NCBI RefSeq assembly: GCF_001905145.1
Contig: NZ_LWLB01000037.1
Coordinates: 141,699-205,698 of the forward strand
Direction of reading: 5' to 3'
Source: Nocardiopsis sp. TSRI0078
GTDB lineage: Bacteria; Actinomycetota; Actinomycetes; Streptosporangiales; Streptosporangiaceae
Length of the DNA: 64,000 bases
Shown piece after piece: positions 43,182-51,979 of the stretch (positions are counted from its first letter, which is position 1; every line of letters starts with the position of its first letter). The notes under the pieces were generated by a model. It worked only from the letters and a program-made list of their open reading frames with translations. It ran no database searches and was not told where the DNA came from. Both the position numbers and the translations under genes were made by a program.

Positions 43182-43411
43182 CTCATGTGGAGGAAGGCCC
43201 GAGGTTCCGGGTCTGGGACCAGCGGCGGGAGCACGGGCCCGTGGCGACCGCGTCCGCGGGACCCGCCACCCCCTAGACTGGGCTCCTCCGCAGCGGACGC
43301 GGCGGTTTCTCCGTACCTCGGTGCGGGACGGCGGGGCCACTCCCACCGGTCGGCGCCGCTCACGGGGTTCCTGGGTGCAAGAGCAAGGCGCAGAGTCGGA
43401 GGATGAGGACG

Positions 43412-45223
43412 TTGGGTCCCTTGGAGAGCACTGACCCCGAACGCATCGGCCGGTACCGGCTGATCGGGCGCTTGGGAGCCGGCGGTATGGGTCAGGTGTT
43501 CTTCGGTCGCTCGGCCGGGGGGCGTGCGGTGGCGATCAAGCGCATCCACCCGCACATGGCCGCCGACACCTCCTTCCGCCAGCGCTTCGCCCGCGAGGTG
43601 ACCGCCGCCCGCCAGGTCAGCGGCGCCTTCACCGCTCCGGTCATCGACGCCGACCCCGACGACCAGGTGCCCTGGCTGGTCACCTCCTACGTGCCCTCCC
43701 TGCCCCTGGACGAGGCGGTGCGGGCGCACGGTCCGCTGCCCGAGGCCAGCGTGCGCGTACTGGCCGCCGGCCTGGCCGAGGCGCTGGCCGAGATCCACCG
43801 GGTCGGCCTCATCCACCGCGACCTCAAGCCCGGGAACGTCCTGCTCGCCGAGGACGGGCCCCGGGTGATCGACTTCGGCATCGCCCGCGCCACCGACGGG
43901 ACCGCGGCCACGCAGTCGGTCATCGGCACCCCCGGTTTCATGAGCCCGGAGCAGGTGCAGGGCGAGGCCCTCACCCCCGCCGGCGACCTGTTCGCCTACG
44001 GCGCCGTGCTGGCCTACGCCGCCACGGGCACCGGTCCCTTCGGCGAGGGGAGCATGCCCACCATGGTGATGCGCATCATCAGCCACGAGCCGGACCTGTC
44101 GGCCGTTCCCGAGTCGCTGCGCCACCTGGTCGCCGCGTGCCTGTCCAAGGACCCGCAGGGGCGTCCCGGGCCGGGGGAGATCCTGGACTACCTGGGTGAT
44201 GTGCACGTGGGCCCGGCCTGGCTGCCCCCGGCCGTGATGATGGGCGTGCAGGAGCAGGTCGCCAAGGTCAACAAGGCGCTGGCCGTCTCGGCCGGCGACG
44301 GGCGGGCCACCGGAGCGCACCAGCGCACCGAGGCCCTGGGCGGGGCCACCGCCCTGGGCGGTGCGGCCGCGGGGGCCGCCGCGTCGGACGCGTTGGACGA
44401 TGACCGGCCCACCCGGGTGGCGGGTGGTGCGCCGGGGGCCGAGGAGGGCGCCACCTCGGTGCTGGGGGAGCAGGCCCACCAGCAGGGCTACCAGCCCACG
44501 GCCAGGTTCCCGGGCGCCCAGCAGGTGCCGCCCACCGCCCAGTACGGTCAGGACGCCACCGCCCACGGGTACGGGGCCGTCTCCGCCTACCGGCAGCAGG
44601 AGGGCGGCCCGGGCGGGGAGGACCCCTACGCCGATCTGTACGGCACACGGCGCGACTCGCGCGCCGAGGCCGCCGCCGACCCGTACCAGCAGCAGGAGCA
44701 GCTGCGCCGGCAGGAGGAACAGCGCCGGCGCCGCATGGAGGAGCAGCAGCGCCAGCAGGAGCAGCACAGGCGCGCGGAGGAGCAGCGGCTGGAGCAGCGC
44801 CGCCGCCAGGAGGCCGAGCGCGCCCACCGCGAGCGCGTGCGCGCCGAGCAGGAGGCGGCCCGCCGGGCGCAGGCACAGGCGCGCCACACCGACCAGCCGG
44901 GGCTGTGGGGTTTCGTCAAGCTGCTGCCGCTGCTGATCATTCCGCTGATCCAGATCCCGCTGGGTTACGGCGCGGCGCTGGCGTGGTCGTGGTTCACCGC
45001 CGAGAGCGGTGTGTGGAACGGGATGGCCTACTCCTTCGAGCCGTTGAGCATGGACTCCTTCTGGCACGCGACCATGCTGGGCTATTTCATCTTCAACAAC
45101 CTGGTGTCGCTGGAGTACCTGGTGCGGTCGCTGCGGGCCTCCTTCGTCACCGGTGCGGTGCTGGCGCTGGGGGCGGTCGCGGCGACCAACGGGCTGCTGT
45201 ACAGCTTCGGTTTCTGGGGCTAG
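43412..45223 (+). CDS. PknB-like Ser/Thr protein kinase with coiled coil and C-terminal membrane segments
   Basis: This 603-residue kinase has the full catalytic set in its first 260 residues: the Gly loop GRLGAGGMGQVFFG, VAIKRIHP, IHRDLKPGNVLL, VIDFGIAR and GTPGFMSPEQ. A disordered Gln/Ala-rich linker follows, then a long Arg/Gln/Glu coiled coil (about residues 430-490) and hydrophobic segments starting LLPLLIIPLIQIPLGYG near residue 510 that anchor the C-terminus. No PASTA repeats are present. TTG at 43412 is preferred because GGAGG (43398-43402) is 9 bases away, whereas the ATG at 43403 abuts it with no spacer. Single gene; target unknown. Confidence 0.9.
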   Translation: MGPLESTDPERIGRYRLIGRLGAGGMGQVFFGRSAGGRAVAIKRIHPHMAADTSFRQRFAREVTAARQVSGAFTAPVIDADPDDQVPWLVTSYVPSLPLDEAVRAHGPLPEASVRVLAAGLAEALAEIHRVGLIHRDLKPGNVLLAEDGPRVIDFGIARATDGTAATQSVIGTPGFMSPEQVQGEALTPAGDLFAYGAVLAYAATGTGPFGEGSMPTMVMRIISHEPDLSAVPESLRHLVAACLSKDPQGRPGPGEILDYLGDVHVGPAWLPPAVMMGVQEQVAKVNKALAVSAGDGRATGAHQRTEALGGATALGGAAAGAAASDALDDDRPTRVAGGAPGAEEGATSVLGEQAHQQGYQPTARFPGAQQVPPTAQYGQDATAHGYGAVSAYRQQEGGPGGEDPYADLYGTRRDSRAEAAADPYQQQEQLRRQEEQRRRRMEEQQRQQEQHRRAEEQRLEQRRRQEAERAHRERVRAEQEAARRAQAQARHTDQPGLWGFVKLLPLLIIPLIQIPLGYGAALAWSWFTAESGVWNGMAYSFEPLSMDSFWHATMLGYFIFNNLVSLEYLVRSLRASFVTGAVLALGAVAATNGLLYSFGFWG

Positions 45224-45314
45224 AGGCGGAGCCCGGGCCGCCTCGCGCCCGACCGGAATGGGAGCATGCCCGGGGAGCCCGCAAGAGGCCGGGCCGCTGA
45301 TGACGGGAGACCCT

Positions 45315-45711
45315 GTGCCGACCCACATCCGCAACGTCACCTTCGACTGCGCCGACCCCTACGCCCTGGCGTCCTTCTGGTCGGGGGCACTCCGGGGGCG
45401 GGTGGACCCCCGGGCCCTGCCGGGCGACGAGGAGGTGCCCGTGCACACGTCCGAGGGGCCGGGGCCGCTCTTCGTGCGGGTGCCCGAGGACAAGGCGGTC
45501 AAGAACCGCGTGCACCTGGACCTGGGGGCGGCGGTGCGGCGCGACGAGGACGTGGAGCGGTTGGTCGGGCTCGGCGCCACGCGGCTGGCCGACTTCCGTA
45601 CCGGGGACGGGTACGGGTTCGTCGTCCTGGCCGACCACCCCGAGGGCAACGAGTTCTGCGGTGGAGCGCAGCGACCAGGAGGTGCGGGCCATGGGGGAGA
45701 GCGGGTCCTGA
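45315..45711 (+). pseudogene. VOC-family protein with a 1-base frameshift at the C-terminus
   Basis: The protein is a glyoxalase/bleomycin-resistance-superfamily (VOC) member beginning PTHIRNVTFDCADPYALASF and reaching VVLADHPEGNEFC. An extra G at 45660/45661 then shifts the frame. Removing it gives VERSDQEVRAMGESGS and a stop at 45709-45711, the usual ending for this actinobacterial family. As sequenced, the frame instead runs on to 45881 with low-complexity residues. It may be a real mutation or a sequencing error. GTG 45315 follows GGGAGA; an ATG at 45300 is also possible. The VOC fold's C-terminal tail is not essential, so partial function is conceivable. Confidence 0.75.
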
Positions 45712-45720
45712 GGACGCGCC

Positions 45721-46668
45721 TCAGCCGGGGAGGGAGGCGCCCGAGCGGTCCCGGCGGATCTCGGTCACCCGGTGGTGCACCGGGCGGGTGGGGGAGAGCG
45801 CCGAGCACGTGGACGGGCACTCCGGTCCCTCCACCGCGGCCACCGACACCGTGTACAGGCCGCCGCCGTGGCCCAGGGTGACCCGGACCCCCTCGGCGGT
45901 CTCCTCCTCGTCCAGGTGCGTCAGCGCGTCCACGCCCACCGCGCCCAGGCGGGTGCGCAGCGCGGCCTCGGCGGCCTGCGCGGCCGAGGAGTCGCTGCAC
46001 CGGCCCCGGTAGTTCTCGGGCAGCACCACGCCGCGCTCGAAGGCGGCGACCGTGCGCCGTGCCGACTCCGGCTCCAGGCGGCCGAAGTAGGCCCCCTGGG
46101 GCAGGGCGACCAGGTTGGCGGCGAAGCGGTCGCCGCCCACGTGCGTGGTCTCCCACACCTGGGCCCGGCCCCCGCTCAGCGCGGCGGCCACCGGGCGGCC
46201 CAGCACCGCGCAGCACGGGTCCTTCTTGGCGTGCGTGCACACCAGGTACAGGGTGTGGTTCACGGCGGTGCCGAACGAGGGGGGCTCGGGCCGCTCCACG
46301 GCGGTGGTGTCGTACTCCAGCAGTTCGGCCAGATCGGTGAAGTCCACCTGGCGCACCCACGGGTCGGTGCGGCTGACGTGCACGAAGTAGGCGCGCCTGG
46401 GGGGCCGCCCGGTCCGGGTGCGGCCGGTGTCGCCGGGGCGCTTGATGAGCTGGGGTTTGATGTCCCTGCCGGTGATGCGCTCGGCCAGCCGTGAGACCAC
46501 GGCCTTGTCCAGGCCGGGGCTGGTGAAGGCGGGGTGGCGCCAGGGGCCGGGGTGTTCGATCAGGAGCCAGCCTGTGGTGCGTCCGGCCGTTCCGGAGATC
46601 GGCTCGCCGGTGTAGCGGGCCAGGGCCGAGCATCCCCGGCTGCCGTCCGGGGCGGTGGGCAGGCGCAC
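45721..46668 (-). CDS. Sucrase/ferredoxin-like (Suc_Fer) protein, iron-box controlled
   Basis: This 315-residue protein of the Suc_Fer family is probably a thioredoxin-like [2Fe-2S] ferredoxin fold. Key segments are the early Cys in SRGCSALARYTGEPISGTA, YLVCTHAKKDPCCAVLGRPV with three Cys, and GGDRFAANLVALPQGAYFGR. Other members of the family are linked to siderophore reduction or redox in actinobacteria. An IdeR/DmdR-type iron box lies 75 bases upstream (46743-46761), which supports expression under iron limitation. The GTG/ATG start choice at 46668 has no strong ribosome site. It converges on the VOC gene. Confidence 0.82.
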   Translation of the reverse strand: MRLPTAPDGSRGCSALARYTGEPISGTAGRTTGWLLIEHPGPWRHPAFTSPGLDKAVVSRLAERITGRDIKPQLIKRPGDTGRTRTGRPPRRAYFVHVSRTDPWVRQVDFTDLAELLEYDTTAVERPEPPSFGTAVNHTLYLVCTHAKKDPCCAVLGRPVAAALSGGRAQVWETTHVGGDRFAANLVALPQGAYFGRLEPESARRTVAAFERGVVLPENYRGRCSDSSAAQAAEAALRTRLGAVGVDALTHLDEEETAEGVRVTLGHGGGLYTVSVAAVEGPECPSTCSALSPTRPVHHRVTEIRRDRSGASLPG

Positions 46669-46742
46669 GGATCACGTCCAATCGGGTGGCGGGTACACGG
46701 CGCCCGTGGACAGGGCACGGGCGCGACGCGGCGTCGTGAAGG

Positions 46743-46761
46743 TTAGGTTAGCCTACCCATC
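46743..46761 (-). promoter_or_regulatory. IdeR/DmdR/DtxR-type iron box
   Basis: TTAGGTTAGCCTACCC and its flanks match 14 of 19 positions of the actinobacterial iron box (consensus core TTAGGTTAGGCTAACCT). It lies 75 bases upstream of the Suc_Fer gene, suggesting repression by iron-loaded IdeR/DmdR. It also lies just past the end of the convergently placed regulator, so control of Suc_Fer is the likely role. Confidence 0.7.
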
Positions 46762-46776
46762 CCGTGCTTGCCGCAT

Positions 46777-47481
46777 TCAGGCGGGGGCGTCGCCGGGGCG
46801 TTCCACGCGGGGCTCCTGCCGGGGGGCGGCCAGCATCCGTACCAGCGCCCGCCGTGCGGAGTCCACGTGCTCCTCGGCCGCCTCGGTCAGGGCGCGGGTG
46901 TCGCCCCGCTCCAGCATCCGCACCATCTGGCGGTGCTCCTCCACCACCACCGACCGGTACTGGGCGTGGCCCAGGCGGATGCGGGTCAGCTGGAACAGGT
47001 ACACCTGGGAGCGCACGCCGTACCAGGCCTGGGTCAGGCGGTCGTTGCCCGCGATCTCGTAGACACGGTCGTGGAAGGCCATGTCCAGGGAGAGCAGGGT
47101 GGGGGCGTCGGTGCCCGAGGCCAGGGCCCGCTCCAGCGCGTCGGTCAGGACCGACAGTTCCGCCAGGCGTTCGGGGGTGGCACGGTCGGCCGCCGTGCCG
47201 GTGGCCAGACGCTCCAGTGCGGCACGCACCGTGTAGACCTCGTCCACGTCGGCGGGGCTCATGTCGATCACGCGGGCGCCGCGGTGCCACTCGCTGCGTA
47301 CCAGTCCCTCGCGTTCCAGGATGGCCAGTCCTTCGCGGACCGAGCCGCGGCTGACCTCCAGGGAGGTGGCCAGCTCCACCTCGCGCAGGGCCGCACCGGG
47401 CTGTACCAGCCCCTCGAAGATGGCATCGCGGATGCGGTCGGCCGCCTCGTGTGCCAGTCCGCGCCGCCGCGCCCTGCGCAT
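46777..47481 (-). CDS. GntR-family (FCD) transcriptional regulator
   Basis: This 234-residue GntR/FadR-type regulator has a winged-helix N-terminus (ADRIRDAIFEGLVQPGAALR, then ATSLEVSRGSVREGLAILER) and an all-helical FCD effector domain with metal-type residues (AFHDRVYEIAGNDRL, VEEHRQMVRMLERGD). ATG 47481 has GGGAAAG upstream. It is divergent from the ABC importer operon across a 700-base region, so it is a plausible regulator of that operon in response to an organic acid. That link is an inference. Confidence 0.88.
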   Translation of the reverse strand: MRRARRRGLAHEAADRIRDAIFEGLVQPGAALREVELATSLEVSRGSVREGLAILEREGLVRSEWHRGARVIDMSPADVDEVYTVRAALERLATGTAADRATPERLAELSVLTDALERALASGTDAPTLLSLDMAFHDRVYEIAGNDRLTQAWYGVRSQVYLFQLTRIRLGHAQYRSVVVEEHRQMVRMLERGDTRALTEAAEEHVDSARRALVRMLAAPRQEPRVERPGDAPA

Positions 47482-47941
47482 AGCTTTCCCTTCGAGTCCG
47501 CCCCCGGTCCGTGCCCTCTGGCGCCGGGTCGAGTGTACGGGTGCGTCCGGAGGCGGGGGGGGCGTCTCGGGCACCGGTTTACTTCTACGTTCAAATGTTG
47601 ACATCCGGACAATCCCTGTCCGAGGATGAGGAATCGAGGGGATTTCCGTGCCCGTTGTCCGGGTTCCGTCCTGATCCGGACGGCGGGCACGCCCCTTGTC
47701 GAGCCGCCCCGCCGAGGCGCCCGCGTCCGGGCCGACCACGGCCGGGTCGAGGCCGCGCGCCGATGACGCCGGAGGCCGCGGGCGCGAAAGCCCGAAGGCG
47801 GTGGCCCCCTCTCCTCTCCATGCGCGCACCGGACGCGCCCCCGTCCGCCCGGCGGATCCCGCCCCGACGGCGCCGGTGCGTGTGCCCGCCGCGGGCCCTG
47901 AACGCTCCGACCGGTGTGCGGACACCCATGGCGTTCACTAT

Positions 47942-47955
47942 GCGAACGATCATTC
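47942..47955 (+). promoter_or_regulatory. Distal operator of the ABC importer
   Basis: GCGAACGATCATTC shares GCGAAC and TTC, at the same spacing, with the reverse complement of the proximal operator at 48123-48136. A further GCGAAC follows at 47961-47966, 19 bases on, mirroring the GTTCGC pair at 48112 and 48131, also 19 bases apart. Confidence 0.5.
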
Positions 47956-48085
47956 ATATCGCGAACGCTGGCCGAGCCTAGTGGGGTTCCGCGTGCAGGG
48001 CAAAGCGGCCCCGAAGGCGTCCTGACCAGGCACGGTCATCCCATCACCGGCTGTTCACGAGTTGGAAATGTGCCCTTCCGTTGTC

Positions 48086-48114
48086 TTGACCGGATGAAGT
48101 GGATCACTTATGTT
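48086..48114 (+). promoter_or_regulatory. Promoter of the ABC importer operon
   Basis: TTGACC (48086-48091) and TATGTT (48109-48114) with a 17-base spacer form a near-consensus vegetative promoter about 75 bases upstream of the first binding-protein start. Confidence 0.65.
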
Positions 48115-48122
48115 CGCCAGAA

Positions 48123-48136
48123 GAACACGTGTTCGC
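48123..48136 (-). promoter_or_regulatory. Proximal operator overlapping the transcription start
   Basis: GAACACGTGTTCGC contains the perfect 12-base palindrome GAACACGTGTTC (48123-48134), directly downstream of the -10 box. It would cover the initiation site, so repression is the expected mode. It matches the distal site at 47942-47955 in inverted orientation. Confidence 0.6.
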
Positions 48137-48187
48137 TAAACGTACAACAACGGGCGGTAGCGCCCCATGAACCGGCTGGAGTCCCTG

Positions 48188-49150
48188 ATGCGCCGAACGT
48201 TGGCCGCCCTCACCACGGGCGCGGCACTGCTGGCCGCCACCGCGTGCGGCTCACCGGAGGCCGATTCCGACTCCGGTGGCCTGACCACGGTCACCGCGGG
48301 GGTCATCCCCATCGTCGACGTCGCCCCCGTCTACCTCGGCGTGGACCAGGGCTTCTTCGAGGAACACGGCATCGACCTGCGGCTGGAGTCCAGCTCCGGC
48401 GGCGCCGCCATCGTGCCCGGTGTCGTCAGCGGCGAGTTCGACCTGGGATTCAGCAACCTCGTCTCGCTCATCGTCGCCCGCGATCAGGGCCTGCCCCTGA
48501 CCACCCTCACCAACGGCGTCACCACCACCGGCGAGCAGGGCGCGGACCTCGGCGGCGTGTTCGTCCCCGAGGACAGCCCCGTCCAGGACGCCTCCGACCT
48601 GGAGGGCCTCACCGTGGCCAGCAACAACCTCAAGAACATCGGTGACACGACCGTGCGCCAGTCCGTGCGCGCGGCCGGGGGAGACCCCGCCTCGGTGGAG
48701 TTCATCGAGCTGCCCTTCCCCGACATGCCCGCCGCCCTGGACAGCGGCCAGGTCGACGCGGTCTGGGCGGTGGAGCCCTTCGCCTCGATCATCCGCCAGG
48801 CCGGGCACCGCGAGATCGCCTCCAACTTCGTCGACACCCACCCCGAGCTGTCGGTGGCCGCCTACTTCACCTCCGAGCAGCGCCTGGCCGAGGACCCCGA
48901 GCTCTTCGCCGACATCACCGCCGCCCTGGAGGAGTCCCTGGCCTACGCCCAGGACAACCCCGACGAGGTCCGCCGGATCATCTCCACCTACACCGAGATC
49001 GAGCAGAGCGTCATCGACGAGCTGGTCCTGCCCCGCTTCCCCGCCGACATCAACCAGGAGTCGGTGCGGACCCTGGCCGAGCTGATGGTCACCGACGGCC
49101 TCATCGAGTCCGAGCCCGAACTGGACGCCCTCTACGGCTCCCAGGAGTGA
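48188..49150 (+). CDS. ABC importer substrate-binding lipoprotein 1 (NMT1/SsuA type)
   Basis: This 320-residue lipoprotein has a signal with lipobox LLAATACGS and a mature NMT1/THI5-like domain: TAGVIPIVDVAPVYLGVDQ then GFFEEHGIDLRLE, SGEFDLGFSNLVSLIVARD, LDSGQVDAVWAVEPFASII. It binds the solute outside the membrane for the importer encoded downstream. The ATG at 48188 is preferred because TGGAG lies 7 bases upstream and the signal then begins at MRRT; an ATG at 48167 adds 7 residues. The family binds aromatic or sulfonated acids, taurine or pyrimidine precursors. The downstream aldehyde dehydrogenase suggests an aromatic compound. Confidence 0.88.
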   Translation: MRRTLAALTTGAALLAATACGSPEADSDSGGLTTVTAGVIPIVDVAPVYLGVDQGFFEEHGIDLRLESSSGGAAIVPGVVSGEFDLGFSNLVSLIVARDQGLPLTTLTNGVTTTGEQGADLGGVFVPEDSPVQDASDLEGLTVASNNLKNIGDTTVRQSVRAAGGDPASVEFIELPFPDMPAALDSGQVDAVWAVEPFASIIRQAGHREIASNFVDTHPELSVAAYFTSEQRLAEDPELFADITAALEESLAYAQDNPDEVRRIISTYTEIEQSVIDELVLPRFPADINQESVRTLAELMVTDGLIESEPELDALYGSQE

Positions 49151-49241
49151 CCCCGTCCCCCGGGCCCGGAGGACGCCCGCCCTCCCCGCCGGTCCCCGGC
49201 GCACTCCACCCCATCCCCCGTTTCCCTCGCAGGAGAAGACC

Positions 49242-50210
49242 ATGACCGCGACACGAACCGCCCTGGCAGCGCTGGCCGCCGGTACGGCGCTCACCCTGGC
49301 CGCCACGGCCTGCGGCAACGACACCGGCGGCGGCACGGCCGAGGGCGGGCTCACCCCCGTCACGGTCGGAGTCCTGCCCATCACCGCGGTCGCCCCCCTC
49401 TACCTCGGCGTCGAGAAGGGCCTGTTCGAGGAGCAGGGACTGGACGTGACCATCGAGACCGGCGGCGGGGGCGCCACCACCGTCCCCCGCATCGTCAGCG
49501 GCGAACTCGACTTCGCCTTCGGCAACGTGGTCTCCCTCATCGTGGCCCGCGCACAGGGTCTGCCCCTGACCGTGGTCGCCAACGGCATGACCACCACCGG
49601 CGACGCCGACACCGACTACAGCGCCCTGGTCGTCCCCGAGGGCAGCGACATCACCGCCCCGGCCCAACTACAGGGCGCCACCGTGGCCATCGACAACCTG
49701 CGCAACATCGGCGACACGTCCGTGCGGAACTCGGTACGCCTGGACGGCGGCGACGCCACCGACATCGACTTCGTCGAACTGGCCTTCCCCGACATGGTCG
49801 GCGCCATGGACAACGGCCAGGTCGACGCGGCCTGGGTGGTCGAACCCTTCCTGACCATCGCCCTGGAGCAGGGCGCCACCCCCATCGCCGCGAACTTCGT
49901 CGAGCTCGACCCCGAGCTGTCCATCGCCACCTACTTCACCAGTGACGAGCTCATCGCCTCCGACCCCGACACGGTCGACGCCTTCACCGAGGCCATGAAC
50001 GCCTCCCTGGCCCACGCCGAGGCCAACCCCGACGAGACCGAGCAGATCCTGACCTCCTACACCGAGATCGACCCCGAGATCATCGACGAGCTGCGCTGGC
50101 CGCGCTTTGAGACCGAGATCGACCGCGGTGCCCTGGAGAGCGTCACCGAACTGATGGTCACCGACGGCCTGATCGGCTCCGAACTCGACCTGGACACCTT
50201 CATCCGATGA
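49242..50210 (+). CDS. ABC importer substrate-binding lipoprotein 2, paralog of the preceding gene
   Basis: This 322-residue lipoprotein (lipobox LAATACGN) closely parallels the preceding gene: TVGVLPITAVAPLYLGVEKG, SGELDFAFGNVVSLIVARA, MDNGQVDAAWVVEPFLTIAL and an identical C-terminal ELMVTDGLI motif. The two arose by tandem duplication and may extend substrate range or affinity of one importer. ATG 49242 has AGGAG upstream. Its stop overlaps the first permease start (ATGA at 50207-50210). Confidence 0.88.
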   Translation: MTATRTALAALAAGTALTLAATACGNDTGGGTAEGGLTPVTVGVLPITAVAPLYLGVEKGLFEEQGLDVTIETGGGGATTVPRIVSGELDFAFGNVVSLIVARAQGLPLTVVANGMTTTGDADTDYSALVVPEGSDITAPAQLQGATVAIDNLRNIGDTSVRNSVRLDGGDATDIDFVELAFPDMVGAMDNGQVDAAWVVEPFLTIALEQGATPIAANFVELDPELSIATYFTSDELIASDPDTVDAFTEAMNASLAHAEANPDETEQILTSYTEIDPEIIDELRWPRFETEIDRGALESVTELMVTDGLIGSELDLDTFIR

Positions 50211-51070
50211 CCGAAACCACCGCACAAGGCCCCCCGCGCGGGCGCCCCGAGGCTTCCAAGGGAACCGGGGGGCGCCGCCCGCGCGGGGCCGCCCGCACGG
50301 GCAGCAGCAAACCACTCCTCGGCGCCGTGGGCGTCATGGCATTCCTGGGAACGTGGGAGGCCGTGCCCCACACGGGCCTGGTCTCCGCGCGTTACCTGCC
50401 CCCGGCCTCGGAGGTCCTGGCCTCCCTGGCCCGGCGCGCCACCACACCCGGCTTCTGGACCGCGGTCGGCGACACCCTCCTCGGGTGGGCCCTGGGGCTG
50501 GCCATCGCCTTCGTCGCCGCCGTCGTGCTCGGCTTCGCCCTGGGCGCCCTGCCGCGGGTGCGCGCCTTCACCACCTCCACGGTGGACTTCCTGCGCCCCA
50601 TCCCGTCGGTGGCGCTCATCCCGCTGGCCGTGCTGATGTACGGCACCGACATCCGCTCCACCCTGCTCCTGGTGGTCTACGCCTGCTTCTGGCTCATCTA
50701 CATCCAGGTGCTCTACGGTGTGGCCGACGTGGACCCGGTCGCCGAGCAGACCGCCCGCTCCTACGGGCTGGGCCGCCTGGCCCGGATCCGCCACGTGGTC
50801 TGGCCCACGACGCTGCCCTACCTGATGACCGGGGTGCGCCTGGCCGCCGCGGTCGCCCTCATCCTGTCCATCACCGCCCAGCTGATCATCGGCTCTCCCG
50901 GCATCGGCCGCGAGATCGCCGTCGCCCAGTCCAGCGGCGCCGTCTCCTCGGTCTACGCGCTCATCGTCGCCACCGGCGCCCTGGGCGTGCTGATCAACAT
51001 CGGGGTGCGCGCCCTGGAGCGCCGCGTCCTGCGCTGGCACACGTCCGTCCGCGGGGAGGCCACCGCATGA
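50207..51070 (+). CDS. ABC importer permease 1 (SsuC/TauC type)
   Basis: This 287-residue membrane permease has about six segments after a disordered basic N-terminus. The EAA-like loop that contacts the ATPase is in QTARSYGLGRLARIRHVVWP, then TTLPYLMTGVRLAAAVALIL. It begins inside the stop of the second binding protein and ends inside the start of the second permease, so the three are co-translated. With permease 2 it likely forms a heterodimeric channel. Confidence 0.9.
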   Translation: MTETTAQGPPRGRPEASKGTGGRRPRGAARTGSSKPLLGAVGVMAFLGTWEAVPHTGLVSARYLPPASEVLASLARRATTPGFWTAVGDTLLGWALGLAIAFVAAVVLGFALGALPRVRAFTTSTVDFLRPIPSVALIPLAVLMYGTDIRSTLLLVVYACFWLIYIQVLYGVADVDPVAEQTARSYGLGRLARIRHVVWPTTLPYLMTGVRLAAAVALILSITAQLIIGSPGIGREIAVAQSSGAVSSVYALIVATGALGVLINIGVRALERRVLRWHTSVRGEATA

Positions 51071-51894
51071 GCAGCCAGTCCACCGCCCCGAGCACCGGGT
51101 CCCGCGCCGGGGCCTCCGTGCGGCGCGCGGGCACCAAGGTCGTGCACGTGCTGCTGCTGCCCGCGCTGCTCATCGGCCTCTACGCCTACTCCAGCGCCAA
51201 CTCCGACAGCTACTACACGCCCACCCCCGACCTCATCGCCGCGGCGTTCGTCGAGCTGTGGTTCTCCGAGCGCTTCTTCGCGGACGTGCTGCCGAGCCTG
51301 GCCCGCCTGGCCGCCGGCTTCGCCGTCTCCGCGGTGCTGGGTGTGGGCCTGGGCGTGCTGCTGGGGCTGTCCACCAGGGTGCGCGCCCTGTTCGAGCCGG
51401 TCCTGGAGTTCCTGCGGGCCATCCCGCCGCCCGTCCTGGTGCCGCTGATGATCCTGCTCGCCGGGATCGACGACTCCATGAAGGTCCTGGTCATCGTCTC
51501 CGGCTGCGTGTGGCCCGTCCTGCTCAACACCGTCGAGGGGGTGCGCGCGGTGGACCCCGTCCTGGCCGACACCGCCCGCTGCTACGGGATCACCGGAACC
51601 ACGAGGCTGCGTGTGCTCGTGCTGCGCTCGGCCAGCCCGCAGATCATGGCCGGGCTGCGCCTGGCGCTGGCGCTGGCCATCATCCTGATGGTCATCAGCG
51701 AGATGTTCGCCAGCTCCAGCGGCCTGGGCTTCGCCATCGTGCAGTTCCAGCGCACCTTCGCCATCCCCGAGATGTGGGCGGGCATGGTGCTGCTGGGACT
51801 GGTCGGCTTCGTCCTGTCGACCCTGTTCGAACTCGCCGAGGGCCGCGTCCTGGGCTGGTACCGCGGCCTGCGCGCCGCCAACCGGGGGGAGTGA
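51067..51894 (+). CDS. ABC importer permease 2
   Basis: This 275-residue permease of the same BPD_transp_1 family has membrane segments starting VLLLPALLIGLYAYSS and the coupling loop ADTARCYGITGTTRLRVLVL, then SASPQIMAGLRLALALAIIL. Its start overlaps the end of permease 1 (ATGA at 51067-51070). It precedes the ATPase gene. Confidence 0.9.
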   Translation: MSSQSTAPSTGSRAGASVRRAGTKVVHVLLLPALLIGLYAYSSANSDSYYTPTPDLIAAAFVELWFSERFFADVLPSLARLAAGFAVSAVLGVGLGVLLGLSTRVRALFEPVLEFLRAIPPPVLVPLMILLAGIDDSMKVLVIVSGCVWPVLLNTVEGVRAVDPVLADTARCYGITGTTRLRVLVLRSASPQIMAGLRLALALAIILMVISEMFASSSGLGFAIVQFQRTFAIPEMWAGMVLLGLVGFVLSTLFELAEGRVLGWYRGLRAANRGE

Positions 51895-51979
51895 GCCGAT
51901 GAGCGCGAACAGCGCCGGCGCGGGCGCGTACACCGGGAGCCCGGGCGCCACGACGAACCACCAAGGAGAACGTCCCACC

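Larger units (their letters stand above)
42932..43411. other. Divergent intergenic region, rhamnosidase and kinase
   Basis: No gene is supported in these 480 bases. The part from about 43025 to 43185 is markedly AT-richer than its surroundings and holds the two LacI-like sites and the palindrome ATTGATCAAT at 43066-43075. The kinase side is GC-rich with no clear promoter. Confidence 0.5.
47482..48187. other. Long divergent regulatory region between GntR and the ABC importer
   Basis: No gene is supported in these 706 bases. The region holds an inverted repeat CGGACA/TGTCCG (47606-47611 and 47617-47622), two matched 14-base operators (47942-47955 and 48123-48136), and a near-consensus promoter at 48086-48114. 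Confidence 0.5.
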
